A program made the translations under genes and the position numbers. The notes under the pieces are model-generated. The model was not told where the DNA came from. It worked only from the letters and a program-made list of their open reading frames with translations, and searched no databases. A stretch of 52,912 nucleotides of DNA from an uncultured Lachnospiraceae bacterium (GTDB lineage Bacteria; Bacillota; Clostridia; Lachnospirales; Lachnospiraceae), in the NCBI GenBank assembly GCA_910585215.1, contig CAJUDQ010000014.1:28837-81748 (forward strand), in the 5' to 3' direction. Positions 9,001-17,968 of this stretch are shown here, one piece after another. Within the stretch, counting starts at the first letter, position 1. Every line of letters begins with the position of its first letter.

Positions 9001-9173
9001 TGAACGGCGGTATTCTTCGAACGGAACTGGATGGCGCGATTAAGCGTATCGACAGAGAAACCGAACGAAAGCTGAAAGAATTTGGTTATATGAATTCTTC
9101 GGGAGAATCAGTAAAAGACTATATTGTACCGAGCGTTAAAAACGTAAAAGATATCATTAGTCAACTGGATTAA
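6003..9173 (+). CDS. Giant extracellular solute-binding protein fused to two beta-rich modules
   Basis: A 1056-residue secreted protein. Residues 1-28 are a signal peptide without a lipobox cysteine. Residues 29-75 are a Thr/Glu/Ala-rich linker. Two similar beta-rich modules follow (about 80-290 and 300-450), each with a strand of the type YAVAFDY (about 163) or YYLAFNY (about 362), resembling sugar-binding sandwiches. A helical, probably coiled-coil segment spans about 450-590. The last 440 residues (about 618-1040) are an ABC-transporter family 1 type solute-binding domain, with LQVWINRP, a PDVAQ motif, GIYSIPETFYFWVLFYRTD and WEYLKWWMS. Usual solute-binding proteins have about 420-520 residues, so this is twice normal size. 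It is first in the operon and next to permeases, so it should deliver an oligosaccharide to them. How a non-lipidated binding protein stays at the surface is not obvious; the signal sequence could remain uncleaved. Confidence 0.85.
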   Translation: MKCRGLTRVVALATVVSMMSVELSVSATSDINTGTAAEGTTDTTAESDGTEEATSTNAETTATDAGTSAGKEDNTTVGNERLEHNYAVVSKGYKYPVYTGSSIVYSAQDTFDAETSTALLVTDKSKTHDYGEAVVELGLNDEGEELPGKKATFKLNVEKAGVYAVAFDYITNDEDSILVPELSFSLNGEIPFFECNRLIYENCWTPEIDSDTNKPVELKDRYGNQIVASPVKVMKWQKKYVMDASYRYSTPLLLQLEEGENVIELTLTEGSLMVGNIYLDAGPKYEEVKTSNSAEGNSDVITAQGEDSLYKNDSSIRATCEYDPGLAPYDAKKKVLNMIDDASFIDAGQSLTYSFDVEEAGYYYLAFNYRQTGRIDMPVFMDIVIDKQLFITDDPKSATNDRLTSYPFDYVKSFKNMTVTDADGKKMAIYFEAGTHTITTTISNDHIKSTLQVIDQVMSEINDLSLEISRVSSTSDKYRDIKITDYVPDIEKRLARWIDSLKKQYDELAKYSTEDGNIGALSALNLAVEKLESLAEEPNKIPYRIKELSTSSSSANQYLANLITDLTKNSISFDRIYLYQEGKELPGKASIFSKIWGSILRFLSSFDSQSYSVDNSDDSHLQVWINRPRQYLEIIQRMIDTDFTAKTGIQVDLSIMPDAQKLILSNAAGTSPDVAQAVDYALPIEFALRDAAVDLTKFSGAKELMELFPAGLFVPSTMNNGIYSIPETFYFWVLFYRTDVLTKLDIEIPDTMDDVEELLPELKNRGLDFYYPTAGTTGQRTFAMTTPLLYQNGASLYDTMAGDTTLDSDKAIEGLTRLTELFTIYDLPPEITNFYQHFRNGDIPIGVADYFMYSQLINAAPEIENSWGISLVPGLENNEGVVQRQTAGAAQSSMILKTKREAKVASNNGDMDRDEAAWEYLKWWMSTETQVEFGITLQTTYGQEYIWNSANMDAFASLPWKSRDKQTILTQMENIQETPRIPGTYMLERELSNVYVEVVMNGGILRTELDGAIKRIDRETERKLKEFGYMNSSGESVKDYIVPSVKNVKDIISQLD

Positions 9174-9196
9174 GAAGGAAAAGGAGGATTTATAAA

Positions 9197-10075
9197 ATGA
9201 AAACTGGTAAGAAATATCCCTTTTTGTTCCTGCTTCCATACGTGTTAATTTTTACGGTATTTATTATCCTGCCAATTATTGTAGCAATAGGATTGTCCTT
9301 TACAGATTTTAATACAGTACAGTCTCCAAATTTTGTAGGCTTTAACAACTATATTAATCTGGCTACACAGGATTCGATTTTTATGCAGTATGTACTGCCA
9401 AACACAGTTACATTCTCGCTGATTGTTGGTCCGGGCGGTTATTGTCTGTCATTCCTGCTTGCTTGGGCGATTGCTCAGCTTACAAGAGTACCGAGAATGA
9501 TACTGGCACTTATTTTCTATTCACCTTCACTGACAGCCGGTGTTGCCATGAACGTGCTTTGGAAAATTATCTTCTCAGGTGATGCTACAGGTTATGCAAA
9601 CTCAATTGCAATTAATCTTGGTATTCAGACAGAACCAATTGCATGGTTGATTTCATACCTGCTTCCAATTATGATTATTATCGGTTTATGGAGCAGTGCA
9701 GGTGTTGGATTCCTTGCCATGCTGGCAGGTATTATGAATGCAGATGAAGAGCTATATGAAGCCGGAGCAATTGATGGAATAAAGAACAGATTCCAGCAGA
9801 TGATTTATATTACAATACCAACAATGAAAGCACAGATGTTATTTGGTGCCGTTATGGCAATCGTAAATACATTTAATAACGGTGCAATCGGTGTTCAGCT
9901 TTCAGGCTCAAACCCGACGCCGGGATATGCAGGACAGTTAATTGTAAACCATATCGATGACTACGGATTTATCCGTTATGAGATGGGTTATGCAGCAGCA
10001 GTATCAGTAGTACTTCTTCTGATTATTTCACTGTTCTCAGCAGTAGCAAGTTCATTGTTTACAGAGAAAGAGTAG
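9197..10075 (+). CDS. Carbohydrate ABC transporter permease, MalF/UgpA type
   Basis: A 292-residue inner-membrane subunit with six predicted helices and the ATPase-contacting EAA loop ELYEAGAIDGIKNRFQQ near residue 190. It belongs to the binding-protein-dependent sugar permease family (CUT1 class) and should pair with the next gene product. An AAGGAGG site (9181-9187) precedes the ATG by nine bases. It follows the giant binding protein by 23 bases. The energising ATPase is not encoded nearby; in Firmicutes a shared MsmX-type ATPase commonly serves several such systems. Confidence 0.92.
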   Translation: MKTGKKYPFLFLLPYVLIFTVFIILPIIVAIGLSFTDFNTVQSPNFVGFNNYINLATQDSIFMQYVLPNTVTFSLIVGPGGYCLSFLLAWAIAQLTRVPRMILALIFYSPSLTAGVAMNVLWKIIFSGDATGYANSIAINLGIQTEPIAWLISYLLPIMIIIGLWSSAGVGFLAMLAGIMNADEELYEAGAIDGIKNRFQQMIYITIPTMKAQMLFGAVMAIVNTFNNGAIGVQLSGSNPTPGYAGQLIVNHIDDYGFIRYEMGYAAAVSVVLLLIISLFSAVASSLFTEKE

Positions 10076-10091
10076 AAAGGAGAGCGAAGAA

Positions 10092-10964
10092 ATGGCCGGA
10101 TATAAAGGAAATGGTATCAACCCTTCAGGGTTTGACCGTGGTCAGATAAAAATCTATATAATTTTAATACCTTTGGCAGTGTTTATGCTCTTCCCAATCG
10201 TATTTATTTTCTGTCACGCATTTAAGCCGCCAGCAGAGTTATTTGCATTCCCGCCAAGGTTCTATGTTGTCAGCCCGACACTGGATAACTTTTCGGAATT
10301 GTTCAAATCAGCGCGTAATGCTGGTGTACCATTGAGCAGATATGTAATGAACAGCTTGTTTGTTACTGTTATTGTCTGCATTGCAAATATTATTATGTCA
10401 ACTATGGCAGCATTTGCATTATCAAAGATGAAGTTTAAAACAAGAGGTCTTATTTTTACAATCAACCAGAAGGCAATGATGTTCGTGCCTGCAGCCGTAT
10501 TGATTCCTCGTTACCTGATTATGAATGGAATGGGAGTTTTAAATACTTATTGGGCACATATTCTTCCGCTGATTGCGATGCCTGTCAGTCTGTTCCTGAT
10601 TAAACAGTTCGTTGACGGTGTGCCAGATGCATTGATTGAAGCTGCATCGATTGACGGTGCCACACCATTCAGAATTTATTGGACAGTAATTTTGCCGCTT
10701 GTCAAACCGGCGATTGCAACAGGTGTCATTCTTGCATTCAATCAGGTATGGCCGTATGTTGACAGTTCAAATAACTTTATCAATACAGATAGCATGAAGA
10801 CGCTTGCGTTTTATATGACCACTCTTGCCAATGCGAACAATGCTGTTCAAGGTCAAGGTGTAGCAGCGGCAGCCTCCTTAATCATGTTTATACCTCAGTT
10901 AATTTTATTCATCTTCTGTCAGAAAGACGTTATGAATACAATGGCAAGTTCAGGTATTAAATAG
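10092..10964 (+). CDS. Carbohydrate ABC transporter permease, MalG/UgpE type
   Basis: A 290-residue membrane subunit with six predicted helices. The EAA loop DALIEAASIDGATPFRIYW marks the ATPase contact site of CUT1 sugar permeases. It starts 16 bases after the first permease behind an AAAGGAGAG ribosome site, so the two should be made in equal amounts and form a heterodimer. Together with the binding protein upstream it makes the first of two import modules in the operon. Confidence 0.92.
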   Translation: MAGYKGNGINPSGFDRGQIKIYIILIPLAVFMLFPIVFIFCHAFKPPAELFAFPPRFYVVSPTLDNFSELFKSARNAGVPLSRYVMNSLFVTVIVCIANIIMSTMAAFALSKMKFKTRGLIFTINQKAMMFVPAAVLIPRYLIMNGMGVLNTYWAHILPLIAMPVSLFLIKQFVDGVPDALIEAASIDGATPFRIYWTVILPLVKPAIATGVILAFNQVWPYVDSSNNFINTDSMKTLAFYMTTLANANNAVQGQGVAAAASLIMFIPQLILFIFCQKDVMNTMASSGIK

Positions 10965-11001
10965 TATATGAGAATGATTGAAATATTATAAGGAGGTCAA
11001 T

Positions 11002-13104
11002 ATGAAGAGATTTTATAAACGCGCCATAGCACTTCTGTTTGCGGTACTGTTTTTTATCAGCAGTATTACAGAGCCGGTAGTTACTTACGCAAAAGTACCG
11101 TACATTACATATACACAGAATGGCTATGGAGAATTAGTAGAAACACAGACGGCATATACGCCGTATACAACTATTACAAAAATTCAGTCTGATATTGAAG
11201 GCGAAGATGACTTTGAATTTAATAAACCTGAAGATATCAAGATTGACAGCGAAGGAAATATTTATACAGCAGATACGGGAAATCACAGAATCGTAGTGAG
11301 TGATATCAACGGAAATCTGATTCGTATTATTGGCGAAGAAGATATGAAAGACCCGACAGGTGTGTTTGTCTGGGAAAATGATGAAGGAGAAAAGCTTCTC
11401 TATGTAGCTGACCAGCAGTATGCCGGCAGACGTGAAGGTGCAATCCTTGTATATGATATGGAAGGCAATCTTGTTACTACTTATGGAAAGCCTAATGATG
11501 TATTATATGGTACTGCAAGCTTTGTACCACAGAAGCTGGTGGTAGACAAGGGAGGAAATATGTATATTTCATCCGTTGGTAATACAAATGGTGTTGTTCA
11601 GATTTCACCAAAAAATGGCGGAACATTCCTTGGATATTTTGCAACCAATACTGCCACAGTCACACTTACCACACTTTTTCTGAATCTGGTGCTGTCAGAT
11701 GCACAGAGAGCAAAAAGACAGATTGCACCGGCAGGTACTACCAATATCGGAATTGATGACAAGGGACTTATTTACACTGTAACATCAAACATATCAACTG
11801 CTTTTCCAGTGAAAAAGCTGAATATTGCAGGTGGAAATCTTCTGGAATGTGATATTTATCCGTTAAACAGTGTTGCAGTCAGTGTAGGAAAGCATAAGAG
11901 TATCTTTGTAGGTACATCAGACGGTTATATTTATGAATATACAAGTGAGGGTTCACTTTTGTTTACCTTCGGTGCAAAAGATGAGACATCTGCATACAGA
12001 ATCGGTCTTTTCCAAAGTCTTGCAGCAGTAGAAGTTGATTTCAGAGATTATCTGTATGTTCTGGATACAACAGGCAGTACCATTCATATTTTCAGACCAA
12101 CAGAGTTTACAAATCTGGTACATGATTCTCTTGATTACTTTGAAGAGGGTAAATATGAGGAAAGCAGAGAGCCTCTGGAACAGGTTATTCAGATGAACGG
12201 ACTTTTTGATTACGCAAATATGGCTATGGGCCGTGCGTTGTTCAATGAAGCTGAATATGAGGAATCACTGAAGTTTTACAGACTTGCAAAAGAGAAGGAA
12301 GGATATTCTGATGCATACTGGGAAATCAGAAATGTATGGCTGAACAACTATGTTATGCATGCGATTATCGTGATTGCTTTGCTGGTAATTGTCTACAAGG
12401 TTTTGAAGAAACTGGATAAGAAAAAAGGAATTTTCAATCCTGTACGGAATGCTACAAAAAATCTGAGAAGTAAAATGCTGTATCGGCAGATATTCTATGG
12501 ATTTAAGTATATGAGACATCCGTTTGACGGAACTTATGGTGTAAAACGAGAAGGAATGTGTTCCTATGTAGCCACTGCAATCGTTGGAGTAGTTGGCATT
12601 GTATTTTATATTATTAACAGATATTTCTGCGGATTTCTGGTAAAATATGTCAGAGATGGAAGATACAATATTCCTACCGATATTCTGCAGATTGTAGTTG
12701 TATTAGTAGCAGCAGCCATTGTTACCTATCTTATTTGTACAATTAATGATGGTGAAGCCAGATTTAAGGAAATATTAGTAGGCTATGTTTATTCATTTAT
12801 GCCATACATTGTAATCCAGCCATTTATCTATCTGTTTGGAATGGTGGTAACATATAATGAAATGTTTGTAATCGAATTTGCAAATATTATTATGTTTACA
12901 TGGATTGTAATACTATTATTCCTGTCTATTAAGGAACTTAATAATTATTCAGTAAAAGAAACGTTTAAGGTAATAGGACTGACAATATTTGCGGCATTTG
13001 TATTTGTATTAATGGCATTTGTTATTTATATTCTTTTTGCTCAGATAGTTGGATTCTTTACCTCATTCGGCGGAGAGGTGGTGAACCGAATTGGCGGCAA
13101 GTAA
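11002..13104 (+). CDS. NHL-propeller, TPR and Yip1-like membrane protein
   Basis: A 700-residue protein with a novel-looking mix of parts. A signal peptide or anchor (1-30) is followed by a beta-propeller of NHL-type repeats (about 55-370; for example NKPEDIKIDSEGNIYTADTG and NHRIVVSDINGNLIRIIG). Two TPR-like helices (about 380-435, EYEESLKFYRLAKEKEGY) come next, then a single membrane helix (about 445-465) and a C-terminal Yip1-like block of about five helices (about 520-690). The propeller should face outside. An upstream ATG at 10978 is in frame, but AAGGAGG at 10990-10996 is placed for the ATG at 11002. Proteins of this type accompany DUF5696 proteins in carbohydrate transporter loci of Firmicutes. 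Their function is unknown; scaffolding of the extracellular components is my inference. The last 14 bases overlap the next gene. Confidence 0.75.
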   Translation: MKRFYKRAIALLFAVLFFISSITEPVVTYAKVPYITYTQNGYGELVETQTAYTPYTTITKIQSDIEGEDDFEFNKPEDIKIDSEGNIYTADTGNHRIVVSDINGNLIRIIGEEDMKDPTGVFVWENDEGEKLLYVADQQYAGRREGAILVYDMEGNLVTTYGKPNDVLYGTASFVPQKLVVDKGGNMYISSVGNTNGVVQISPKNGGTFLGYFATNTATVTLTTLFLNLVLSDAQRAKRQIAPAGTTNIGIDDKGLIYTVTSNISTAFPVKKLNIAGGNLLECDIYPLNSVAVSVGKHKSIFVGTSDGYIYEYTSEGSLLFTFGAKDETSAYRIGLFQSLAAVEVDFRDYLYVLDTTGSTIHIFRPTEFTNLVHDSLDYFEEGKYEESREPLEQVIQMNGLFDYANMAMGRALFNEAEYEESLKFYRLAKEKEGYSDAYWEIRNVWLNNYVMHAIIVIALLVIVYKVLKKLDKKKGIFNPVRNATKNLRSKMLYRQIFYGFKYMRHPFDGTYGVKREGMCSYVATAIVGVVGIVFYIINRYFCGFLVKYVRDGRYNIPTDILQIVVVLVAAAIVTYLICTINDGEARFKEILVGYVYSFMPYIVIQPFIYLFGMVVTYNEMFVIEFANIIMFTWIVILLFLSIKELNNYSVKETFKVIGLTIFAAFVFVLMAFVIYILFAQIVGFFTSFGGEVVNRIGGK

Positions 13105-15700
13105 ACTTAAAAGATTTCTCAGCGCTGCACTTGTATGTTTAATGCTTACACCAATTGTATCATTTGCCACAAATGATACCCCAGATGATACAAACGCAGA
13201 AGAGACGAATACAAATGATACAAAGGAAGAAGAGACAGGCAACAATACGGCACCTGGTGAACCAGTACCAGACGCAAACGGAATCTATAAAAAGAAAACC
13301 GGTGTAGAATTTATTGATAAAATAGGTTCGGCAATTCCAACAGATGGTATGACACTGGAAGCCGTTGAAGCGGCACTGGATTATCTGGTGGCTCCAACAG
13401 CAGAAAGAAAAAATCTTGCTTATGAAAAGGCTACCAAGGAGCCGGTGGCAGATTCCGAGCTGAAATCAGACAATATCTTTGATGCTTCAAAAACCATTGA
13501 CGGGCATATGTATGTATGCGAAGCAGGAGATTATGAGCTGTATGTAGAGCAGGAAACATTATCAATTATTATCAGAAATAAGAAAACCGGCACATTGCTT
13601 CGGTCTACACTGGAAGATGAAGAGGCATATGTACGAAGCAGTCAGGTACCTGCATATAGCAGAATTACATCAGGAGTGACAATTATACCTGTAAAATATG
13701 ATGCAGAGGTACAGTCACGTTCTGGTCAGTATGATAAAGAAAACTATTCTGCTTTTTCAAGAGATGCAACTATTACTTATGATAAGCTGGAGAATGGTTT
13801 CGTAGCTCACTTGGATTTTGATAATCATAAGGGAAGCAAAGACCTTATGGGTATGAATCTTCAGTTTGACCTTGAGGTAAAGCTGGATGAGACAGGGATT
13901 CATACAAGAATTCCAAAAGATTCTATTAATGAAAATTATGATAAAGACAAAACCTGTTTCTTAATGGGTGATGTTTATATTTTCCCTCTGCTTGGCTATA
14001 CAGACAGAGGTGACACAGACGGTTATATGATTCTGCCAGATGCAAATGGCATTATTGTAAACTTTATGGATTACTATCAGGATGGAACACCAAAGTATAA
14101 GAGCCCGTTTAAAAGAAGAATTTATGGCAATGATTTAAGCTTTGACAGCACAGACGGTGGTGGTGATGAGAAGAAGCTGAGAGAAGATATGAACAGTGTG
14201 GAAAATATTATAGCTCCTTACTATGGTATGGTTCATGATTATTCTTTCTTCAATAACGGAAGCCATGAAAAAGATATTGCAGTGCTTGGTTTTGTGACAG
14301 AGGGCGAGTACAATGGTCAGGTGGTAGGAACCTTAAATGGTCAGGATAGCACATTTGAAAATTATGCATATTCTGCAATTGTTTATCGAAACACTTATCC
14401 AGAACCACTGGATAATAGTGGTATTGCTGCAATCACACAGGTGACAGATATTTTGACAGATGATGTTCAGGTTGACTTTTTGCTTGCAAGCGGCGAGGAA
14501 GCAAATTATTCCGGTCTTGCAAATGCCTGCAGAGAGCTGTTGATTGAAAAAGGAATTATTTCTACAAATGCAGATACAGATTATGATGTAAGGGTTGACT
14601 TTCTTGGTCTTGATAAGGAAAATTTCCTTCTGTTCAGAAGAAATGTAGTAGCTACTACAATCGACCAGATGAACGATATTCTTACAAAACTTCAGGAAAA
14701 TGGTGTAAATAATATTTCTGCATTTTATGATGGCTGGCAGAAGGGCGGTATGTATAATCTTCCAAATACAGACTATAAGGTAGACGGAGATTTAGGCGGA
14801 AACAGCGGCATGAAAGATTTGCTGGAAAAATATAAAGATTCCGATATCAGTATTGCATTGCTTCAGGATATGATTAATATTAACGATGCCATTTCGAATT
14901 CAACTTTTACAGCATTAAAGACAGCCAGCAAGAGAACCTATTCTGCAACGGACAGATTTTTAAATGTATATAAGACGTTTAAACTGCTTACACCATCCAA
15001 GACAAACGAATATGTCAAGGAATTTGCAGGAAATCTGACAGATGGCGGTGTAGACAATGTTGCGCTTACCGGATTTTCAAATAATCTGCCAACCTATTCA
15101 TTGAATGATGTGATACATTCCAGAAAGGACAGCATAGATTATTATACAAATGCGCTGGAGGAAGTAAGGAAAAACAATATCAATGTTGCGCTTGACCAGC
15201 CGTTCTCCTATCTGTGGAAGTATACTGACAAATATCTGAATATGCCAATCAGTTCTTCCATGTATGTATATGCAGCTGCAGAAATACCTTTTATGACCTC
15301 TGTGTTAAAGGGAAGCATGAAAATGTATTCTGAATATGTAAATTTTGAAGCAAACCAGACAGAGTTCTTCTTGAAGTTAATTGAAACAGGAGTATATCCT
15401 TCTTTCCTTTTGACTTATGAAAGTCCTACAGTGCTTCAGTATACAAATTCAAGCTGGAATTATTCTTCAGATTACAGACAGTATGTAGAAGTAATTGCAA
15501 GATTTAATGAAAGTCTGAAAGAGGTAAATGAAAAGACATCGGGTGCACAGATTATCAAACATGAGCAGAATTATGACGGCGTTACAGATTTGACAAAGGT
15601 AACTTACAGCAACGGAGCCATTATTTATGTAAACTTCTCGGAAAATACTGTTTCAGCTGATGGCGGAACTATCAACGGATTAGATTATAAAATCAAGTAA
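13091..15700 (+). CDS. Secreted DUF5696-like protein, possible glycoside-hydrolase-like fold
   Basis: An 869-residue protein with a signal peptide (about 1-26, ending SFA) and an acidic Thr/Asn/Glu-rich linker (about 27-60). A beta-rich domain (about 125-480) contains LYVEQETLSIIIRNKKTG. A region that looks like a TIM-barrel (about 495-800) starts with VDFLGLDKEN and includes NNISAFYDGWQKGG. The architecture matches the DUF5696 family found next to sugar ABC transporters in Firmicutes; that assignment is from memory of the family, not from a search. The start is a TTG inside the end of the previous gene (14-base overlap), preceded by GAGGTGG at nine bases, so translation is probably coupled. 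No lipobox or wall anchor is seen. Acting on a glycan at the cell surface is plausible but unproven, and catalytic residues cannot be named. Confidence 0.7.
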   Translation: MAASKLKRFLSAALVCLMLTPIVSFATNDTPDDTNAEETNTNDTKEEETGNNTAPGEPVPDANGIYKKKTGVEFIDKIGSAIPTDGMTLEAVEAALDYLVAPTAERKNLAYEKATKEPVADSELKSDNIFDASKTIDGHMYVCEAGDYELYVEQETLSIIIRNKKTGTLLRSTLEDEEAYVRSSQVPAYSRITSGVTIIPVKYDAEVQSRSGQYDKENYSAFSRDATITYDKLENGFVAHLDFDNHKGSKDLMGMNLQFDLEVKLDETGIHTRIPKDSINENYDKDKTCFLMGDVYIFPLLGYTDRGDTDGYMILPDANGIIVNFMDYYQDGTPKYKSPFKRRIYGNDLSFDSTDGGGDEKKLREDMNSVENIIAPYYGMVHDYSFFNNGSHEKDIAVLGFVTEGEYNGQVVGTLNGQDSTFENYAYSAIVYRNTYPEPLDNSGIAAITQVTDILTDDVQVDFLLASGEEANYSGLANACRELLIEKGIISTNADTDYDVRVDFLGLDKENFLLFRRNVVATTIDQMNDILTKLQENGVNNISAFYDGWQKGGMYNLPNTDYKVDGDLGGNSGMKDLLEKYKDSDISIALLQDMININDAISNSTFTALKTASKRTYSATDRFLNVYKTFKLLTPSKTNEYVKEFAGNLTDGGVDNVALTGFSNNLPTYSLNDVIHSRKDSIDYYTNALEEVRKNNINVALDQPFSYLWKYTDKYLNMPISSSMYVYAAAEIPFMTSVLKGSMKMYSEYVNFEANQTEFFLKLIETGVYPSFLLTYESPTVLQYTNSSWNYSSDYRQYVEVIARFNESLKEVNEKTSGAQIIKHEQNYDGVTDLTKVTYSNGAIIYVNFSENTVSADGGTINGLDYKIK

Positions 15701-15715
15701 GGTAGGTGAAGAAGA

Positions 15716-16933
15716 ATGTCAACTAAAACAGAAGAAATAAAAGAAGAAACAAAGCCTAAGAAGGAGAAGGCTCCAAAAGAGGAGAAAGGTGATTCCTCAA
15801 AGAAAAAGAAAACTTATACGGTAGAAGAGCTTCTGGGTCAGGGTGAACGGATGGAGCTGTTCGATGAGTACGGTAAAAAGAAAAAAATCAAAGTAAAAAT
15901 TCAAGAGGGAAAGCTGAAAAAGCGTGAAAACAGAATGGGATATTTCTTTATTATTCCATATGTTGTAGGTGTATTGCTGTGTCTGGCATATCCACTGATT
16001 TTATCCGCAATTTATTCTTTTCACTTTGTACGGCTTTTACCAGGCGGCGGTACGGACCTTCAATTTAAAGGAATACAGAATTTTACAAGAGTTTTTGAAA
16101 AAAATATCACTCTCTCAACAGAGATGATGACATTAATTACAAAGCTGATACTGGGTGTTCCGCTTATTGTAGTACTCGCCTTGATTATAGCAATGATGCT
16201 AAATATGAAGCTTAAGGGCAAGGGAATATACAGAACGATTTTCTTCCTTCCAGTTATTATTGTCAGCGGACCTGTTATGAGCATGATTACCTCAGAATCA
16301 ACAGGTAACGGTATTCAGGCAGTAGACACCACGATTATTGAAGAAGCACTGGCTTCGGCGCTGCCGTTGTGGATGGCAAATTCCGTGCAGTGGGTATTTG
16401 AAAATATTATTTTGCTGCTCTGGTATTCAGGAGTACAGATATTGATTTTCCTTGCTGCTTTGCAGAAAATTGATACCTCTCTTTATGAGGCTGCGAAAAT
16501 TGACGGTGGTTCAAACTGGGAATGTTTCTGGAAGATTACCCTTCCTACGATTCGACCAATGTTGCTTTTAAATGCTATTTATACGGTAGTATTTATGTCA
16601 CAGGATTCAATTATTACTCCGATTGTTGTATGGCTTAGAGATGCAATTACAGGTGTCGAGGGTTATGGATATTCCGCAGCATTTGCATGGATGTATGCCT
16701 TTGTAGTACTTATTTTCGTGGGCGTTGTAGCTCTGTGCTTTATGCCTAAACCGGATGTTTATGCAAAGCAGATTAAGAAAAACAAGAAACTTGAAAAGAA
16801 GACAAGAAAGAATCTTGCAAAGCATCAGAAGCAGTTAGTCAAGAATCAGGTTAAGCTTCAGAAAGCAATTGCAAAAGAAGAAAAAATGAAACTTGCAGGA
16901 AAAGACTTGGGAGGAGGTAAGTACGATGACTAG
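15716..16933 (+). CDS. Sugar ABC transporter permease with long lysine-rich tails
   Basis: A 405-residue permease of the CUT1 MalF/UgpA class. Six helices lie at about 77-340, with the EAA loop SLYEAAKIDGGSNWECFW at about 258. It differs from its relative at 9197 in two added cytoplasmic tails. The N-terminal 75 residues are almost all Lys and Glu with a short YTVEELLGQGERMELFDEYG segment, and the C-terminal 55 residues are a Lys-rich predicted coiled coil. Usual family length is about 290-320. The tails could bind an ATPase, lipid or nucleic acid; nothing in the sequence decides. The stop codon overlaps the next start by eight bases. Confidence 0.88.
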   Translation: MSTKTEEIKEETKPKKEKAPKEEKGDSSKKKKTYTVEELLGQGERMELFDEYGKKKKIKVKIQEGKLKKRENRMGYFFIIPYVVGVLLCLAYPLILSAIYSFHFVRLLPGGGTDLQFKGIQNFTRVFEKNITLSTEMMTLITKLILGVPLIVVLALIIAMMLNMKLKGKGIYRTIFFLPVIIVSGPVMSMITSESTGNGIQAVDTTIIEEALASALPLWMANSVQWVFENIILLLWYSGVQILIFLAALQKIDTSLYEAAKIDGGSNWECFWKITLPTIRPMLLLNAIYTVVFMSQDSIITPIVVWLRDAITGVEGYGYSAAFAWMYAFVVLIFVGVVALCFMPKPDVYAKQIKKNKKLEKKTRKNLAKHQKQLVKNQVKLQKAIAKEEKMKLAGKDLGGGKYDD

Positions 16934-17945
16934 TGTTGCAGTATCTGCAGAAGAAAATAAAAAGAAAGAAAAAAAAGTTAAAGTAAAACAGCCGAAAACC
17001 CCAATGTCAAAAGAAAAATTCCACAAGATCATGTTTGGTACAAAAGATGATATGGGGCTCTTGAAAAAAATCGTTGTTTATGTTATACTTACCTGTGTTG
17101 GTTTTGTATTTGTATATCCATTGTTAAAGGTATTGAGCATGAGCTTTATGTCACTTGCGGATTTGCTTGATTCCTCTATTAACTGGATACCGTCAAAGTT
17201 AAGCTTTGAAAATTACAGAATGACGATGAAGGCTATGGATTACTGGAAGGCTTTAAAGGACAGTGTGATTATTTCAGGTCTGCCGACACTTTGTCAGGTA
17301 GTATCCTGCTCGATTGTAGGCTATGGCCTTGCCAGATATGATTTTAAGGGAAAAAAGCTTATATTTGGATTGATTATCTTTGCTTTTGTACTTCCGAGTT
17401 CATTGACACTGACGACACAGTATCAGTTTTATAATTCTCTGGGCTGGGTAGGTACTATGAAAACCTTTATTATACCGGCAATTTTGGCAAATGGATTCAA
17501 GTCACAGCTCTTTATATTGATTTGCTGGTCATTCTTCAAACAGATTCCGCCAGTATTGAACGAGGCGGCATCCATAGACGGTGCAGGACATTTTAAATCT
17601 TTCTTTAAAATTGCACTTCCGTCAGCATCAGGAGCTTTGATTGTAGTACTTATCTTCTCATTTGTATGGTATTGGAATGAGCAGTATTTATCACAGCTCT
17701 ACCTGTATTCAAAGAGTGATAATGTCGGTACATATACACCGCTGATTAATCAGCTTTCCATTTTCCAAGACGTGTTTGCGTCAGAGTACAGTAATGCAGA
17801 CGGTCTGACCAGTTCAGCAACGATTAACGATGCATTCCGTATGGCGGCAACAATTCTGACTATTTTACCTCTGCTTATCATTTATGCAGTACTGCAAAAG
17901 CAGTTTGTAGAGAGTGTAGACAGAGCAGGTATCACAGGTGAATAA
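16926..17945 (+). CDS. Sugar ABC transporter permease, MalG/UgpE type, with basic N-terminal tail
   Basis: A 339-residue permease with six predicted helices and the EAA loop PVLNEAASIDGAGHFKSFFK. The first 45 residues are a basic tail (ENKKKEKKVKVKQPKTP) like the tails of its partner, which is unusual for this family. An ATG at 16893 is also in frame, but GGGAGGAGG (16909-16917) lies nine bases before the ATG at 16926, which overlaps the stop of the upstream gene by eight bases. The pair 15716/16926 is the second import channel of the operon and should work with the lipoprotein encoded next. Confidence 0.9.
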   Translation: MTSVAVSAEENKKKEKKVKVKQPKTPMSKEKFHKIMFGTKDDMGLLKKIVVYVILTCVGFVFVYPLLKVLSMSFMSLADLLDSSINWIPSKLSFENYRMTMKAMDYWKALKDSVIISGLPTLCQVVSCSIVGYGLARYDFKGKKLIFGLIIFAFVLPSSLTLTTQYQFYNSLGWVGTMKTFIIPAILANGFKSQLFILICWSFFKQIPPVLNEAASIDGAGHFKSFFKIALPSASGALIVVLIFSFVWYWNEQYLSQLYLYSKSDNVGTYTPLINQLSIFQDVFASEYSNADGLTSSATINDAFRMAATILTILPLLIIYAVLQKQFVESVDRAGITGE

Positions 17946-17968
17946 TCAGAAAACAATTCAAGGGTTTA

